A DNA stretch of 64,000 nt from Mesodorylaimus sp. YZB2_4. Taxonomy: Eukaryota; Nematoda; Enoplea; Dorylaimida; Dorylaimidae. The DNA lies in the NCBI GenBank assembly GCA_030248295.1, contig JASANH010000634.1:16845-80844 (forward strand), read 5' to 3'. The notes under the pieces are model-generated. The model did not search any database. It was not told where the DNA came from and saw only the letters and a list, made by a program, of their open reading frames with translations. This document shows, piece after piece, positions 23,901 through 33,924 of the stretch (positions are counted from its first letter, which is position 1; every line of letters starts with the position of its first letter). The position numbers and the translations under genes were made by a program.

Positions 23901-26900
23901 GGAAAAGTGTCAGGCAACTAGCCGCAAAATTTATAGTGGATTCTCCAGAACAAATTTACTTACTCGAAAAGCTCGGGTTTGATATCTTGATGCCTTCTTG
24001 TATCAAACTTATACCGATTCATGCATTTGTCCAACAATTTTCTGCGAGTTCTTCTCAGCCTGACATAAGCTGCAGTGCCTGTAGGCACAAAACTGATGCT
24101 ATCGAAAACTGTTGGCAAGTAATTTTGATAAGATAGATTGATGCCAGGTAAGTCTTCCACGGGATTCGAGAATCGCGCGTCGATTGATGTCTCGAAGTAT
24201 AGTTGACCAGTTTTTATGGATGATCTGAGCGACGATTCGAAGACAATGGATGATACCTGAAGTAGTGATAGAAATGACCTCAGGGTTAAGGTCAGAACTC
24301 TGTCAAAACCCTGATTGACCGACCCTTGGTCAAAGTCAGGGTCAAGGTCAGAAAATTTTTTGAGGCGTCGGTCAAGGTCAGGGTCAGGTCAGAAAGTTTT
24401 TCGAGGGGTCTGTGACGAAGTCTTGTATTTCCCGCTCAATTTATTGACAATCAACAGTTCTGGCCACGACCAATAACAGTGATATAGTTCTTGTTCTGGA
24501 CTGACCTTTCAAACTGTCTTGAGGATGTCTGGGCGCATAAGACTGGTTCGAATCCTTTTCTATTCTGTTAGAACAGGTCGCCTTCTCCAGGTCTTGTACA
24601 TTTCCCTGATTTGCATATCTCCAAATTATCAGACGTACCTGTTCTTGGCCTAGGCCCTGTGCATTTCCCTGATTTGCATATCTCCAGATTATCAGACGTA
24701 CCTGTTCTTGGCCTAGGCCCTGTGCATTTCCCTGATTTGCATATCTCCAGATTATCAGACGTACCTGTTCTTGGCCTAGGCCCTGTGCATTTCCCTGATT
24801 TGCATATCTCCAAATTATCAGACGTACCTGATCTTGGCCTAGGCCCTGTGCATTTGCCTGTTTTGCATATATCCAAATTATTGGACATACCTGTTTTCTG
24901 GCTAGGCTCGGTGCATTTTCTGGGGGTATATAAGGACGTGTATTTTCTTGTGGGTTAGACATTCATCATCGTAAGTAGTAATTAAAGTCAATGGCTCGTT
25001 TTCCCTTTCGAAGTTCACACCGTCGATTTACGCCGTACGGTCGATACTTTGGGTAAGCGCTAATTGGTGTGGTTAGGCGTCTGCCTCTCGCGCCAAGTGC
25101 GCAGTTACGGGCGAATGTTCGACTCGCGGGCCGGTAAATCATTTCGTGTAAAATGTGTGCCTTCACCCTCGAGTGCGCATAAGCGGTGGGTGATGCGGTA
25201 AAACATGAACATGAACATGAACATGGTGTAGTTGTCAGCAATCCCTATCCCTAGATAGGTGGACCATCAGTCAAAAACCAACTTCATCACAGGTCGGGCA
25301 AGGTCAGGGTCAGGTCAGAATTTCTTGCACCTGGTCAGAATATTCTGACAGCGAGAGAAAGTAAATTTAGTGAAATATTGGCGAGAAAATTTTCAAGCTC
25401 TTATCTTCCTGTGTAGAGATCTGCGGACAGTTTCACAGTTCTTAATCCCAAGGCATGCACTAAATTCTAGGACAGTCCTAAGTCGTTTCACAATCAGCTT
25501 CGTGTCCAACCCAAGTACACCAGGCTCTCTTAAGCTCAGGACGACCTCGACGATGTCCCAAGTCTGGTGTCTTTATATCCTATAGCAACATTGTCATGCT
25601 GTCATGGCTGTCAAGCTCAGGGCAGTTGCTTCACGCTTTAAATTTTAGTATTGATTTCCCGCGGTTAATTTTGTGGTCTGCTAAAATGTCTTAGTCATCT
25701 GTTTCAATTATGAAACAAGATGAGACCTGTCTTAGGACGTGTTGAAATCCACGGATAAGGCACCCCTAGAACAGCTATTGTGACAGGTCCGAAATTTGTG
25801 TCTCAGCGTTGTCCCAACTTTCTGTCTAATAGAGCCCTGAATTCGTACAGTGAAAAATCAGAATCGCACTGTGAAACTGGCCCTGCTGATTCCGAGTCTT
25901 GTGCTATTGCATTTTCCAGTATTATCTTACTCGCACAGTATTCCTACCAGCCCAGCTGCATGGACTACTGTGTGCCAGGGTAGTGTGCGTAAGCCATTTA
26001 TCTGTGGCATAGCAATCCCTATCTCTTCCCATTCGTTCTTATTCAAGCTCGGCCTCATTGGCGCAAGATATTCTGGCTGTATCAGCCACTTCCAGCCTGG
26101 TAGAGCGCCTTTTCTCGGATAACGGAGGAAAATAAATCGACTATGCAGCAGGCAGTTGGAACATGAATCGATGTTAAAACGAGTGGGATCTATTATTGAT
26201 TTTCAATGGGTGTCAGCTTCTCTAGTTTTCAATATCCGTGAAAACAGCTCTGCATATCTTTTTGAGCTTGATAAAAATTCAGTTTTTCGGGCTGCACGTC
26301 CCTCGTACTACCGTGGGGTTAAAAAATACCCCAAGATAACGATCAGTGTTTTAATTAGACTAATTAACACTAATTAACACTAATTAATTAATTTACCAAG
26401 TACAATCTGGGTTTAATAGATCATAACTAACCTTCAAATGATTTCCAGTCCTCTTGATCACCAGATAATCACTAATTATCATGCAATTCGATCGAATTTT
26501 GGTGATTGGCCCAGGGGGGCAGCGCGCACAGTGGCCACGTTGAGTCATAGGCGAAAAAAATGATCGATCGTGAAAAAACTAATTGTTGTAAATCGATGGA
26601 TTACGCCACAATCGTGTCGGAATGATCAAAATACGCAGAAATAAATGGGGAATAAAACCTCGTGGATCGAATATCTTGTTAAAGATTTTTAGGAATCGAT
26701 TTTTCCAGCCAAATGATTCACCTTCACATACTGTATTGCGCCGCCGCGCACACTGGCGCAGGCGCGCGCTGTAAATGACGGTAAAATCTAGTTCAGCATT
26801 AGAGCGTTAAAACAAAAAAAAGAACTTTGAAAAACGATTTTTGGATCGATTTGTATCGATTTTTTTGCGGGGATCACTTTTTCAAAGGTAGTACAAGGGG

Positions 26901-27471
26901 TAATGCAGGGTAATTTCAGGTAATGCCAGGAAATCGTCAGCTGTCGTAAAATTTCTTGGTAAAATTGCAAACACAGAGAAGTTTTGTTGCTGGTGCCCAT
27001 TACAAGCAAATTTTTTTGTCCGATCAATGTAAGAGTCAGTGCCAAAAAAAGTTACAATTCCTCCCAGGACAATGGTCAGGTCAGAAAGTTTTTTGAGGGG
27101 TCGGTCAAGGTCAGAATCAGGTCAGACAGTAAAAAACCAAAGTCATTGGAGCAGTAACCTGAAGATGATAAGACTACCCTGAACGAGGCCCCGATAAGTT
27201 GGCACAGACACTTACATTTATCTTGAAACAACTGGATACAGTAACGATATGACCTTGCTTGCCATCCGTGCAGCAATCGAATATAACACCGTTAACTCGA
27301 CATCGTTTAAGAATTTTGTCGCATTTGAACATGATATCTTCATGAAATTCGTTCATGCTTGTCCACTCAGAGCCGAGGGCTTTGATTGTTTTATGAATAA
27401 CTTCATTGTATGCCAGCGAAAACGGTTTTTCAATGTTTATCGTGGACACATCTCGAGGGTCGCACCCATTT
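17912..27471 (-). CDS. DEG/ENaC (amiloride-sensitive) cation channel, C-terminal 373 codons in four exons
   Basis: Exons 27471-27216, 24256-23964, 18553-18331 and 18262-17912 join in phase (0, 2, 0) at canonical sites (AAT|gtaagt, ctacttcag, TTCGA|gtaagt, ggtttttaag, gtacgt, ttttcag). Exon a has the finger/knuckle part with FKCDKILKRC, ending VSSCFKIN, the position of the family's CYTFN. Exon b has SLRSSIKTGQLYFE and PTGTAAYVRLRRTR, matching the IH...PG...V.I..T segment. Exon c has the cysteine-rich CKFAKIFEIISVGCGC. The last exon has CLPQCDTSYYYDV, then transmembrane segment 2 with GLLLGMSFASIIQTVYW; the G-x-S selectivity motif is GMS. Family members are trimeric, two-pass plasma-membrane sodium channels. 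The cytosolic N-terminus and first membrane segment were not found. Introns of 2.96 and 5.4 kb hold most repeats of this region. Confidence 0.85.
18971..18990 (+). repeat. (ATGAC)4 microsatellite
   Basis: Four perfect copies of ATGAC in intergenic DNA upstream of the last DEG/ENaC exons, within the long intron. Confidence 0.9.
20620..20849. mobile_element. Short TIR element (MITE), about 230 bp
   Basis: ATTTAGCCGCCCGC at 20620-20633 is the exact reverse complement of 20836-20849. No coding capacity between. A target-site duplication is not clear, so the superfamily is not assigned. It lies in the 5.4-kb DEG/ENaC intron. Confidence 0.6.
21838..21965. repeat. AACGATA-rich terminal repeat, left end of a 1.47-kb unit
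   Basis: Dense, imperfect ACGATA / GATATCGTT units. The same motif cluster recurs in the opposite sense at 23165-23310, so the two may be the ends of one element. Confidence 0.5.
22470..22850 (-). mobile_element. tRNA-derived SINE, family A, copy 1
   Basis: About 380 bp shared with 45690-46065, 33245-33560 and in part 59200-59335. Landmarks: GAGGGCATCCTG, CCTCGGACGATGG, GCCCACGGCCTGGC, and GGGGTCGAACCCAAGACGAG, the reverse complement of a B box, then CACCGCGGCCGC. The minus strand reads from the tRNA-like head. It sits directly after a short hydrophobic ORF start (ATG 22384). Confidence 0.8.
23165..23310. repeat. AACGATA-rich terminal repeat, right end of the 1.47-kb unit
   Basis: ACGATATTT, AACGATATC, GCGATAACGATAT and GGAACGATAACGATATAG in about 145 bp, ending GTTACTCGTGCCCGAC. 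Pairs with 21838-21965 and resembles the 52270-52440 tract. Confidence 0.5.
24280..24415 (+). repeat. AGGTCA-rich dispersed repeat, copy 1
   Basis: Contains many direct AGGTCA/GGGTCA half-sites spaced 5-7 bp apart, plus GTCAGAAAGTTTTTCGAGGGGTC. Copies recur at 25285-25345 and 27060-27130, all in the first long DEG/ENaC intron and in the same orientation. Confidence 0.65.
24598..24912. repeat. 63-bp tandem repeat, five units
   Basis: Units start at 24598, 24661, 24724, 24787 and 24850; the middle ones are almost identical and the outer ones diverged. Each has CTGATTTGCATATCTCCA (ATTTGCAT octamer; TTTTGCAT in the last), AATTATCAGACGTACCTG and CTTGGCCTAGGCCCTGT, which holds the palindrome GGCCTAGGCC. 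The period is a multiple of three, so several frames stay open (up to 173 codons on the minus strand, 21-residue periods). I judge these ORFs to be by-products: they lie in an intron and no frame shows selection. Confidence 0.9.
25055..25200 (+). mobile_element. tRNA-derived SINE, family B
   Basis: GTGTGGTTAGGCGTCTGCC (A-box side), AAGTGCGCAGTTACGGGCG and ATGTTCGACTCGCGG (B-box side), then GAGTGCGCATAAGCGGTGGG. The body and tail match 34615-34765 closely on the other strand. Confidence 0.75.
25204..25226 (+). repeat. (ATGAAC)n microsatellite at the SINE tail
   Basis: About four units directly at the 3' end of the family B SINE, where a simple-sequence tail is expected. Confidence 0.8.
25285..25345 (+). 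repeat. AGGTCA-rich dispersed repeat, copy 2
   Basis: GGTCGGGCAAGGTCAGGGTCAG followed by GTCAGAATTT, as in the copies at 24.3 and 27.1 kb. Confidence 0.6.
25350..26715. other. Intronic DNA, no gene recognised
   Basis: Part of the DEG/ENaC intron between 27216 and 24256. AT-rich CTAATTAACA units cluster near 26345-26395. No coding evidence. Confidence 0.5.
26720..26900 (-). repeat. Dispersed repeat, copy B
   Basis: Reverse-orientation relative of 5890-6075: reading the minus strand gives the A/T-rich block, CGCTCTAATGCTGAA, GATTTTACCG and GCGCGCGCCTGCGCC in the same order. Confidence 0.5.
27060..27130 (+). repeat. AGGTCA-rich dispersed repeat, copy 3
   Basis: GGTCAGGTCAGAAAGTTTTT, TGAGGGGTCGGTCAAGGTCA and AATCAGGTCAGACAG; lies about 85 bp beyond exon a of the DEG/ENaC gene (27216), just inside its first identified intron. 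Confidence 0.65.
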
Positions 27472-27479
27472 CTGCTCGT

Positions 27480-28225
27480 GAGTTAGCAGTTCAGCACGCC
27501 CGCTACCGTTTCTTAATTAGGGTTTGCTTTCTTTTTTCAATTTCAGACACAAGGTTTTTTGACCACAACAAAGTTTTTATTTTTTTTTTTTTCTTTTTAG
27601 TCCCTACTTTATTTTTTTATTTTTTTTTAGTGTCTCGTTTTGGTTTTCTTATTGTCCACTGTTTTCGTTTTGTCAGCGTGGCTATACTCGGCTTATCGCC
27701 ATGTATCTGCTGCCGTTTTTAAAAAAACCGTAAAAACACAAAACAACAACCGACCATTTGATAAACGCAGGTTTGTTGACCGTTTTTGCTCCAGGGTGCT
27801 GTCTCCTGTCCGTGGCTGCCTGGCGTTTTCTGACGATGATTGGTCAGTTATGTTCAACTTTGCATCGGCCCACATTATTGGATGATTCTAATAACAGTCG
27901 GTCAGTCTGCCGATAAAATTTGTGAAACTGAGCGCAAGAGGGCACTGAGTTTTGACTCTTGCTAGTGACCTTTATCTAGTCGCTTAGCGACGACCAGGTG
28001 CAGTCAGAGAGATGATCTAATTGAGTATATTTTGCAGCGATCCATGATGTGTTTTGTACTCGTCGAAATAAGAACGTCTGTTCGACAGCGTCTTGGAAGA
28101 AGGCAAGGACGAAGAATCTTTGAGGGCATGAGTGAGGAGTGAAATACTCATAGGAGGAGGACAGTCGGTGACTGCCACTCTGCTGCAGTCCTTTCTGAAT
28201 TCAAGTGTTACGCCATGATTAGCTT
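27480..28225. other. No gene recognised; expected location of 5' DEG/ENaC exons
   Basis: T-rich tracts at 27570-27630. I searched the minus strand by eye for the family's HG motif and first membrane segment and found no convincing exon. Confidence 0.4.
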
Positions 28226-28231
28226 TTTAGG

Positions 28232-28504
28232 ATCGCAGCGAATGGTCTTATGTTCTGTATGAATGTTACATATTTCTCGCTAATCAGTCGGCCGATTCCC
28301 GGAATATCGGTTGTGATATATTCCGGGAAAAAGATGAGGAGTGTATGTTTGGACTAAGGATTCTGTTGTATGTCGAAAAGTACCAGAACCCGAGGGTTAC
28401 CGACTGGATAGATGACTACCCAGCCGCAATACATTTTAGCTCTAATCGACACGAATGGTGCATTTTCAGATTAACGGAAGGATATAATTTACCGAATATC
28501 TAGA
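28232..28504 (+). CDS. Possible terminal exon of an unrecognised gene
   Basis: From a strong acceptor (tagctttttag) the plus strand is open for 90 codons to TAG at 28502. The composition is protein-like, with PRVTDWIDDYPAAIHFSSNR and five cysteines. There is no matching donor upstream in a compatible phase and no recognised family, so a chance open frame is possible. Confidence 0.3.
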
Positions 28505-28977
28505 ACAGGAGCCCATTTGGACTAATAAAGTCATTAAAGCCGTGTGTTTTGCCCATTCTCATACGAATCGTTTCCATGTAACAAATGAAGCGAATTTATT
28601 CGTTTCTTGCTGCCAAAGTCATATTTTGAAATGAGGCCCAACAGTGCTATATGTAGCTGTTTTAGATGAGACGGATATTCCCTCTTGACCAATCGAAAAC
28701 CTAGTCGAGGTAAGTTCTGCGCACCCGACGTGTTTCCAGAGTAATCACTAAAGTGTTAAACAAACTGAAGGCAGGTCTTGGACATTGGAGCGAACTAGTA
28801 AAATAACTAGGGCGGGGTGGCTTATAGCCGAGACTAAATACCAAGGATTTTCTAACTTGCGTCTATTCTCAAAACAGGGAGCATGGCGCGTTGGCAATGG
28901 ACTATCGAAGTTTTACTAAATACAAAAAGTGTTTGCCTCCTTGAACTGTTTCTTGTGAGGAGCCCTTATAAGCAAGC

Positions 28978-29985
28978 TCAGTCGCCATGATGTAAGATAT
29001 CACCTTTCATGCTATGCCGGATCACGAGTTGTAACACTGGCTCCGTGCTCTTACTCCAACGCATAAAGTGAAGCAAGACACCTTCTTTCAACGCATAGCG
29101 CGGTTTCTGCAGCATGAACTGGTTAGCTTGGTATTCATGGATTGGTAGAGTGCGCATTTCCGGGAAATCTATTCGAGCTTTCAAAATCGGGTCGTTCCGC
29201 TGCTGCAGAACCAGGTCAGCTAGCCTCGCGTGCTCCTCCCATGTTTCCAAATCGAGTTGCGAAACTTCCCTCTCGATTGCTGCTAATTCATTCACGTCCA
29301 AGCTAGCTCGAGAAAGGGCATCCACGTTAGAATGTTTCTTACCAGGACGATAACGTATCTCAAAATGCATGCCAGCCAAATGTGCGATCCACCTAGCGAA
29401 ACGGCCATCATGTGTTTTGTTTTTGAAGATTTAAACCAATGGCAAATGGTCAGTTATGATTGTGAACTTCTGACCATAGACGTAAGGTTTGAACAATTTG
29501 ACTGCCCAGTATACGCCTAAACCTTCCAGTTCGGTTACAGGGTATTTAGCTTCGCTTGGCAGCAGAGTAGGGCTAGCAAACGCAACCGGGTGCTCATGAC
29601 CGTAATCGTCAGTTTGCGCTAGTATAGTGCCTAGACCTTCTCGACTGGCATCCGTGTAAATGATGAACGGCTTGTGTAAGTTCGGGTAAGCAAGGATTGG
29701 GGCGGATGTCATTCGTCCTTTAAGCTAAGCAAATGCACTTTCCGCGCCCTTTGCCCATTCAAACTTCATGTTCTCCTTTGTCAGTTCAAATAATGGTCGT
29801 GCAATTTTTGAAAAAATCTGGATAAATCGCCGATAAAACGTGCACATCCCCAAGAACCTCCTCACAGCTTTACGATCTTTCGGAACTGGCATGTCCAGAA
29901 GTGCTTTTATTTTTGTATTGTCCATTTTTAGTCCGTCAGCACTGAAAACGGTTTGTATGCCTGCCTTATGAATGCCTGGCAAAAT
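28978..29985 (-). pseudogene. Ty3/Gypsy pol fragment: RT thumb, RNase H and start of integrase
   Basis: A single reading frame, broken by in-frame TAG near 29725 and TAA near 29431, encodes the end of reverse transcriptase (KAVRRFLGMCTFYRRFIQIF), RNase H (KPFIIYTDASREGLGTILAQ with its catalytic Asp; FTIITDHLPLV) and the connection RYRPGKKHSNVDALSR. It stops in the integrase zinc-finger start (LHHGD) at 28978. The palm with the YxDD box, gag and LTRs are absent. Few lesions suggest a fairly recent truncation. It is on the same strand as the gag-integrase remnant at 14.7-15.6 kb and could be the same family. Confidence 0.85.
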
Positions 29986-29989
29986 CTTG

Positions 29990-31050
29990 TACTTCGTCTA
30001 ACAAAAGCGGTAGGCCAACAGTTCAAGCTACATGCTAAAGAAAACGTTGAGCTTGCAGCAGGCATGCAATTGTAAAGTTCTAAAATACAGTACGGTACAG
30101 TATGAAAACATTGCGGTTAGCTTGAAAGAAGTCCAAAAAAATTGCTCGAGAAGAGAATCGAACCTAAAAGTTTTATGTTACATTTGTCTCTGAATCCGCC
30201 GCGTTTATCACCTGCACAACAGCCGCTATTCTTATCGCTTTGATAGCTGTTATTTTCACATGCAGAAGCAGGGGAATCTCTCAGAGACAATGGTGATCAT
30301 CGTGGCACTTTCCATCGTGAATAATCGATTGACGCCCAGCCCTCGCAGTGAGAATATGACACTTCTGTTAGGCTACTGGAGCTTGACCTGGCTCTTTTAT
30401 TAGCATATTTTCTTATCTGGCCCACCCCTGCTTCTGATAACATAATGGATGACCAGTGGTCGAGGTGCTCTAGAACGCATGCAAAAAAGCAGTGGAATGT
30501 GAAGTCTATTATATTCATGGGGGTACTAGCCTTTGGTGAAAAACAGAAAACATAACATCCCGCAGGGAGCCGACCTCATGACTCCACGAGGCACTAAGGA
30601 CATCACAGAGACATGCGTTGTGGGTGAGTGTGGGATTACGATTGTGAGCCTCGCCCTGAGGGCAACATAAACGTAGATATATCACGTCTAGTAGATAAGC
30701 CGAGGGAGTCCAGCCAACCTCGTCTCGCCTTGCTTATGGTTAGAGTAGGTTGGCTGGGCTAACCTTTTTGTTGTCTGATAAAAGATTATTTTAGAAATTA
30801 TCACAGTGCCATGGCACAAGCAGCACAGCGCCCCTCTCAAAGCTTTGCCACACTGCTCATCATGGATCTAATTTACAGACTGATAATGAAAAAAGAAAAT
30901 CCATGCTGCTTATAAATGACAGCAAAAACAACTTTAATTTTTTCGTAAAAGACAGATATCCACTACTTTCCCTTCCTCCCTAATATTTCTGTCGTCAAAC
31001 TCTAAACATTCACAAAATCTGGAAAGGCAATCTTGCAAACCGTTGCGTCA
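29990..31050. other. No gene recognised
   Basis: A tRNA-like B box (reverse of GGTTCGATTCTC) at about 30150-30165 hints at another SINE piece. Nothing else was identified. Confidence 0.4.
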
Positions 31051-31054
31051 AACT

Positions 31055-31380
31055 TCAAAAACTTCAAAAATCCATAACTAAAAATTGCAATTTGTTTCTA
31101 TGTATAGAAGAAAGCTGTCTGAAAAATATTGGGGGGGGGGGGGCATCTGGCCAGCTGGTCAACAGTAGTCGTGCCTAATGCCAAGGAATTTTTTAAACTC
31201 TTTTTTTGGTTTTTTTAAAGAAAAACCAAAACCTGAGTGTTGGAAGCTCACAATAAAATCCTCAAAAACGCGAAAAGCGAGTAAACACAATTCAACAGTG
31301 CTGCTCTGTATCACAAAAACTAATTCGGTTCAGGCGCGTCTTGCCTCAGTTGGCCAGCAATAAAGCATCATTTAGTTGTA
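31055..31380 (+). repeat. Diverged, probably truncated relative of the 35.1-kb inverted-repeat element
   Basis: Shares with 35114-35235 the order GCAAACCGTTG/GCCAACCGTT, AACTAAAAAT, AGAAAGCTST, ATATT and ATCTGGCCAGCTGGTCA/GTCTGGCTAAGTGGTCA. A run of 13 G at 31131-31143 interrupts it. The internal GTTGGAAGCT stretch matches the other element in reverse. Confidence 0.5.
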
Positions 31381-31499
31381 TCCCCCTGAAACTTGCTCCA
31401 TTCTCCACTACTTCACAGCACAGATTTCTTCTGTCTGTTTCTTCCACGCTGCCCACAACGCAATTTTCAACCATGTCACAGCACCCTCGACTTTTCCGT

Positions 31500-31850
31500 C
31501 GCGCGCCGCCAGCCACTTAACCGTGATGAGCCGCTGATTCTAAACTGACTCTCGAGGGCGGCACCTGCTTTGACAAATTGGCCTCTGATCATTTTTCCAA
31601 TACCCGCCATCCAGCATCGTTCAATTGCTATGACCCTGCATGAAAAGGACCATCCATCATTACATGCAACAGGAAAGATAGGCGACAGCTGCGACTTCCC
31701 CAGCAATCATGCCGATCAGTTGTCGACCAATTGTCTTGGTAGTCCTTGTACTTCGTCTTGTTGTCGTCGCCCTTGCAGCAAGCGCTACTGGTTTGACCGA
31801 CCTGACGGTGTGGCTCTCGCGCTTAAGTTAGTGGGCCTTGACTATGCTCG
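31500..31850. repeat. Duplicated segment, copy 1
   Basis: Blocks CTCGAGGGCGGCACCTGCTT, GACAGCTGCGACT and GCCGATCAGTTGTCGA recur in order and orientation at 32410-32790. No shared reading frame is kept, so it is treated as a non-coding duplication. Confidence 0.5.
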
Positions 31851-32090
31851 CATTAAGTAGTGGGCTGTATGAGGACAAAGGCGTGGGTGTCGTATCATTG
31901 GCTCCCCCTTCGAATTCCATGCCCTCATCAGTACGTGATAGTCAGAGTCATATGTTACTGAACACTAAGCTGGGCACTCGGAGTTTACAGAAAACAAAAA
32001 ATTAAAAATACAGTAAAATCATGGATGTCAACATTGTGGTCACTAAAACATAGTATGGCCTACCAAAAGTGGCATATGTACGACAAATAA

Positions 32091-32393
32091 TTAAATATGG
32101 ACCATGATAATGCAAGCTTGGCAACAGGGTCGGCATCTGAACGGAGCCAGCCAAACTGATTGACGGCAAATGCAGGTAAAGAAATGCTGTTTATACTTAC
32201 GCGCTTGACGTGGGTGGCTGTCTTCAAAGAAAGCAAGGGCAAAAGCCCAGGCGATAGTGAAAGTGTAGCCAAGTGATTCGTAGGCCTCTAAATCAACCAA
32301 ATAAGGAGAAGGAGCGGTAGCGAAAAGGTGAGCTTCCAAAGGCCAATGTGGCAATCGACCAAAGAGCACCTTGCAGATCTTTCTTCCACAGCA
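32091..32393 (-). CDS. Possible exon pair of an unrecognised gene
   Basis: After an acceptor (gaatttag) the minus strand encodes CCGRKICKVLFGRLPHWP and LVDLEAYESLGYTFTIAWAF. Then comes GCGC|gtaagt and a 45-bp intron that is itself open, and a short tail to TAA at 32091. Codon use is gene-like and the AWAFALAFF part is hydrophobic. I could not place the family. Single frame, no ATG in good context. Confidence 0.25.
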   Translation of the reverse strand, partial: CCGRKICKVLFGRLPHWPLEAHLFATAPSPYLVDLEAYESLGYTFTIAWAFALAFFEDSHPRQARKYKQHFFTCICRQSVWLAPFRCRPCCQACIIMVHI

Positions 32394-32409
32394 CACCACG
32401 CTAAATTCA

Positions 32410-32790
32410 ACAATTCATCGCCCCTCGAGCCGGGCCACTGATTTCAAACTGTCCCTAAAAAAGCATGTGCGAAAGCTGTCGCTCGAGGGCGGCAACTGCT
32501 TAGACAAATTATCCACAGAAGATGTTGCCAAGACTAACCTCATTTTATTAACCTTTGATTCTAATAGAAACCTGGCAGAAAGGAGCGGCTATTGTACGAT
32601 CTTGCAACGGGGGAAATAGATGACAGCTGCGACTCACCCTGCCACTCGTGCCGATTAGTTGTCGAGTGTCGACCGATAGGCTCACCAATTTCTGTTTTCT
32701 TGTTGCTGTCCCTTGCAACAATTGGCACAGGTGTGATGGATCGGATGCTTCTGCTTGCTGATCTCATGATCCATCATTCACTCCCGGCCG
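32410..32790. repeat. Duplicated segment, copy 2
   Basis: Partner of 31500-31850 (CTCGAGGGCGGCAACTGCTT, GACAGCTGCGACT, GCCGATTAGTTGTCGA). Confidence 0.5.
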
Positions 32791-33244
32791 GATCAAATAC
32801 ATCACAGGTGGGAAAACACATAAACTCAGTCAAAGCTTATACACGAAATAAAGCAACTAAATCCATGCAAAGCATAATCCCATGATACAAAGTTCCAGAA
32901 AACTTGAGCAGAAAACACAAAACTCCCTTTTGTAGGATTCGAAATTATGACTTGGAGTAATAGAATATATGGCCTGACACAATCGCCAACTGACACGAGA
33001 GTCTTCGGGTGAAACGAGAATTCGAAAAGTTAGTAAAATCATGGTTTTAAAATAAACTCTCCTTTACGGAGCACACAGTAATTAGCCCAGCCTGGCGGTC
33101 TCTCAAGCAAAAAATTCAGATACGTTAGCAAACTTATTAGCCATTTCTAGATGCTCAAAATCACATTTGATGACTGGGTCCCTCATAGATCCGCATTCTG
33201 AATCTGTTCTTACATAAATCATACGGCCTGCAAAAACAAATGAG

Positions 33245-33560
33245 TGCCTGTCTACCCTGCAGGAGCATTTCCAGGCGAGGGCATCCTGGACTAGACACCA
33301 TCATCCTTGGACGACGTCGTGTGACTTCTGAACCCTGTCTTCATTTAACAGCTAAGGCGATCTACTTGCTTGACTTCCGCCTCTTTACTCAGCACCTCGT
33401 CTGTTCTGGAAGAGCCACTCGCGGACTCGCGTGCAAGATCAGTGAAAGTTTGTGCTTTCAATCCAGCCTTCGTCACTGAATATTGAACCCAGGTTTGAGC
33501 GCAGCTAGCAGGCAATATGAGTGGACGAACACCGAACCACTGCACCACCTGCTGTTTATC
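33245..33560 (-). mobile_element. tRNA-derived SINE, family A, copy 2
   Basis: GGCGAGGGCATCCTGGAC, CCTTGGACGACG, TCGCGTGCAAGATCAGTG and TTGAACCCAGGTT match the other family A copies, with more divergence and a short insertion. Confidence 0.75.
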
Positions 33561-33741
33561 TCATAGTGCGACAGCCACGCTTGAAAATCTCTTTTTTAAG
33601 GAAGATCAGTACAAAAATGCGCAACATAGCACAGAGCATGATTTTTTAACTATGACGAAAGTGAATCAAAGAGGCCAACAGAGGGGAAGAAAACTAGAGA
33701 AGTAGTAGGAAACCTATACCAAGTTGATACCCCGTTCTATC

Positions 33742-33924
33742 ATGTCACCTAAAAAATCTTCGACATCATCAAATTCACAAATTCTTGCAAAAGCTAGCTT
33801 CGAAAAACAGACGAATTACCAGCTCGAAACTTTTTGGAAAAACTTTCAAAGAGCTCAAAAATCGTTTTATAAATACGCTATGATGCTTCAAAAAACTTAT
33901 GTAGCTTCTTATTCAAAAACATAA
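33742..33924 (+). CDS. Hypothetical small ORF (60 aa), convergent with the 34.5-kb gene
   Basis: ATG at 33742 (tctatcATGTCACC) opens MSPKKSSTSSNSQILAKA, then a lysine/aromatic-rich helix-like part containing NYQLETFWKNFQRAQKSFYK, ending at TAA 33922-33924. The stop overlaps the end of the minus-strand gene by 16 bp. No family recognised; it may be a real small gene or chance. Confidence 0.3.
   Translation: MSPKKSSTSSNSQILAKASFEKQTNYQLETFWKNFQRAQKSFYKYAMMLQKTYVASYSKT

Noticed and set aside
24441-24962. 173-codon minus-strand ORF with 21-residue repeats
   Set aside because: Produced by the 63-bp tandem array, which keeps several frames open; it sits in an intron and no frame is favoured.
28020-28070. 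Minus-strand KTHHGSLQNI, like the DEG/ENaC N-terminal HG motif
   Set aside because: A stop follows after two more codons with no donor site, and no first membrane helix is near.
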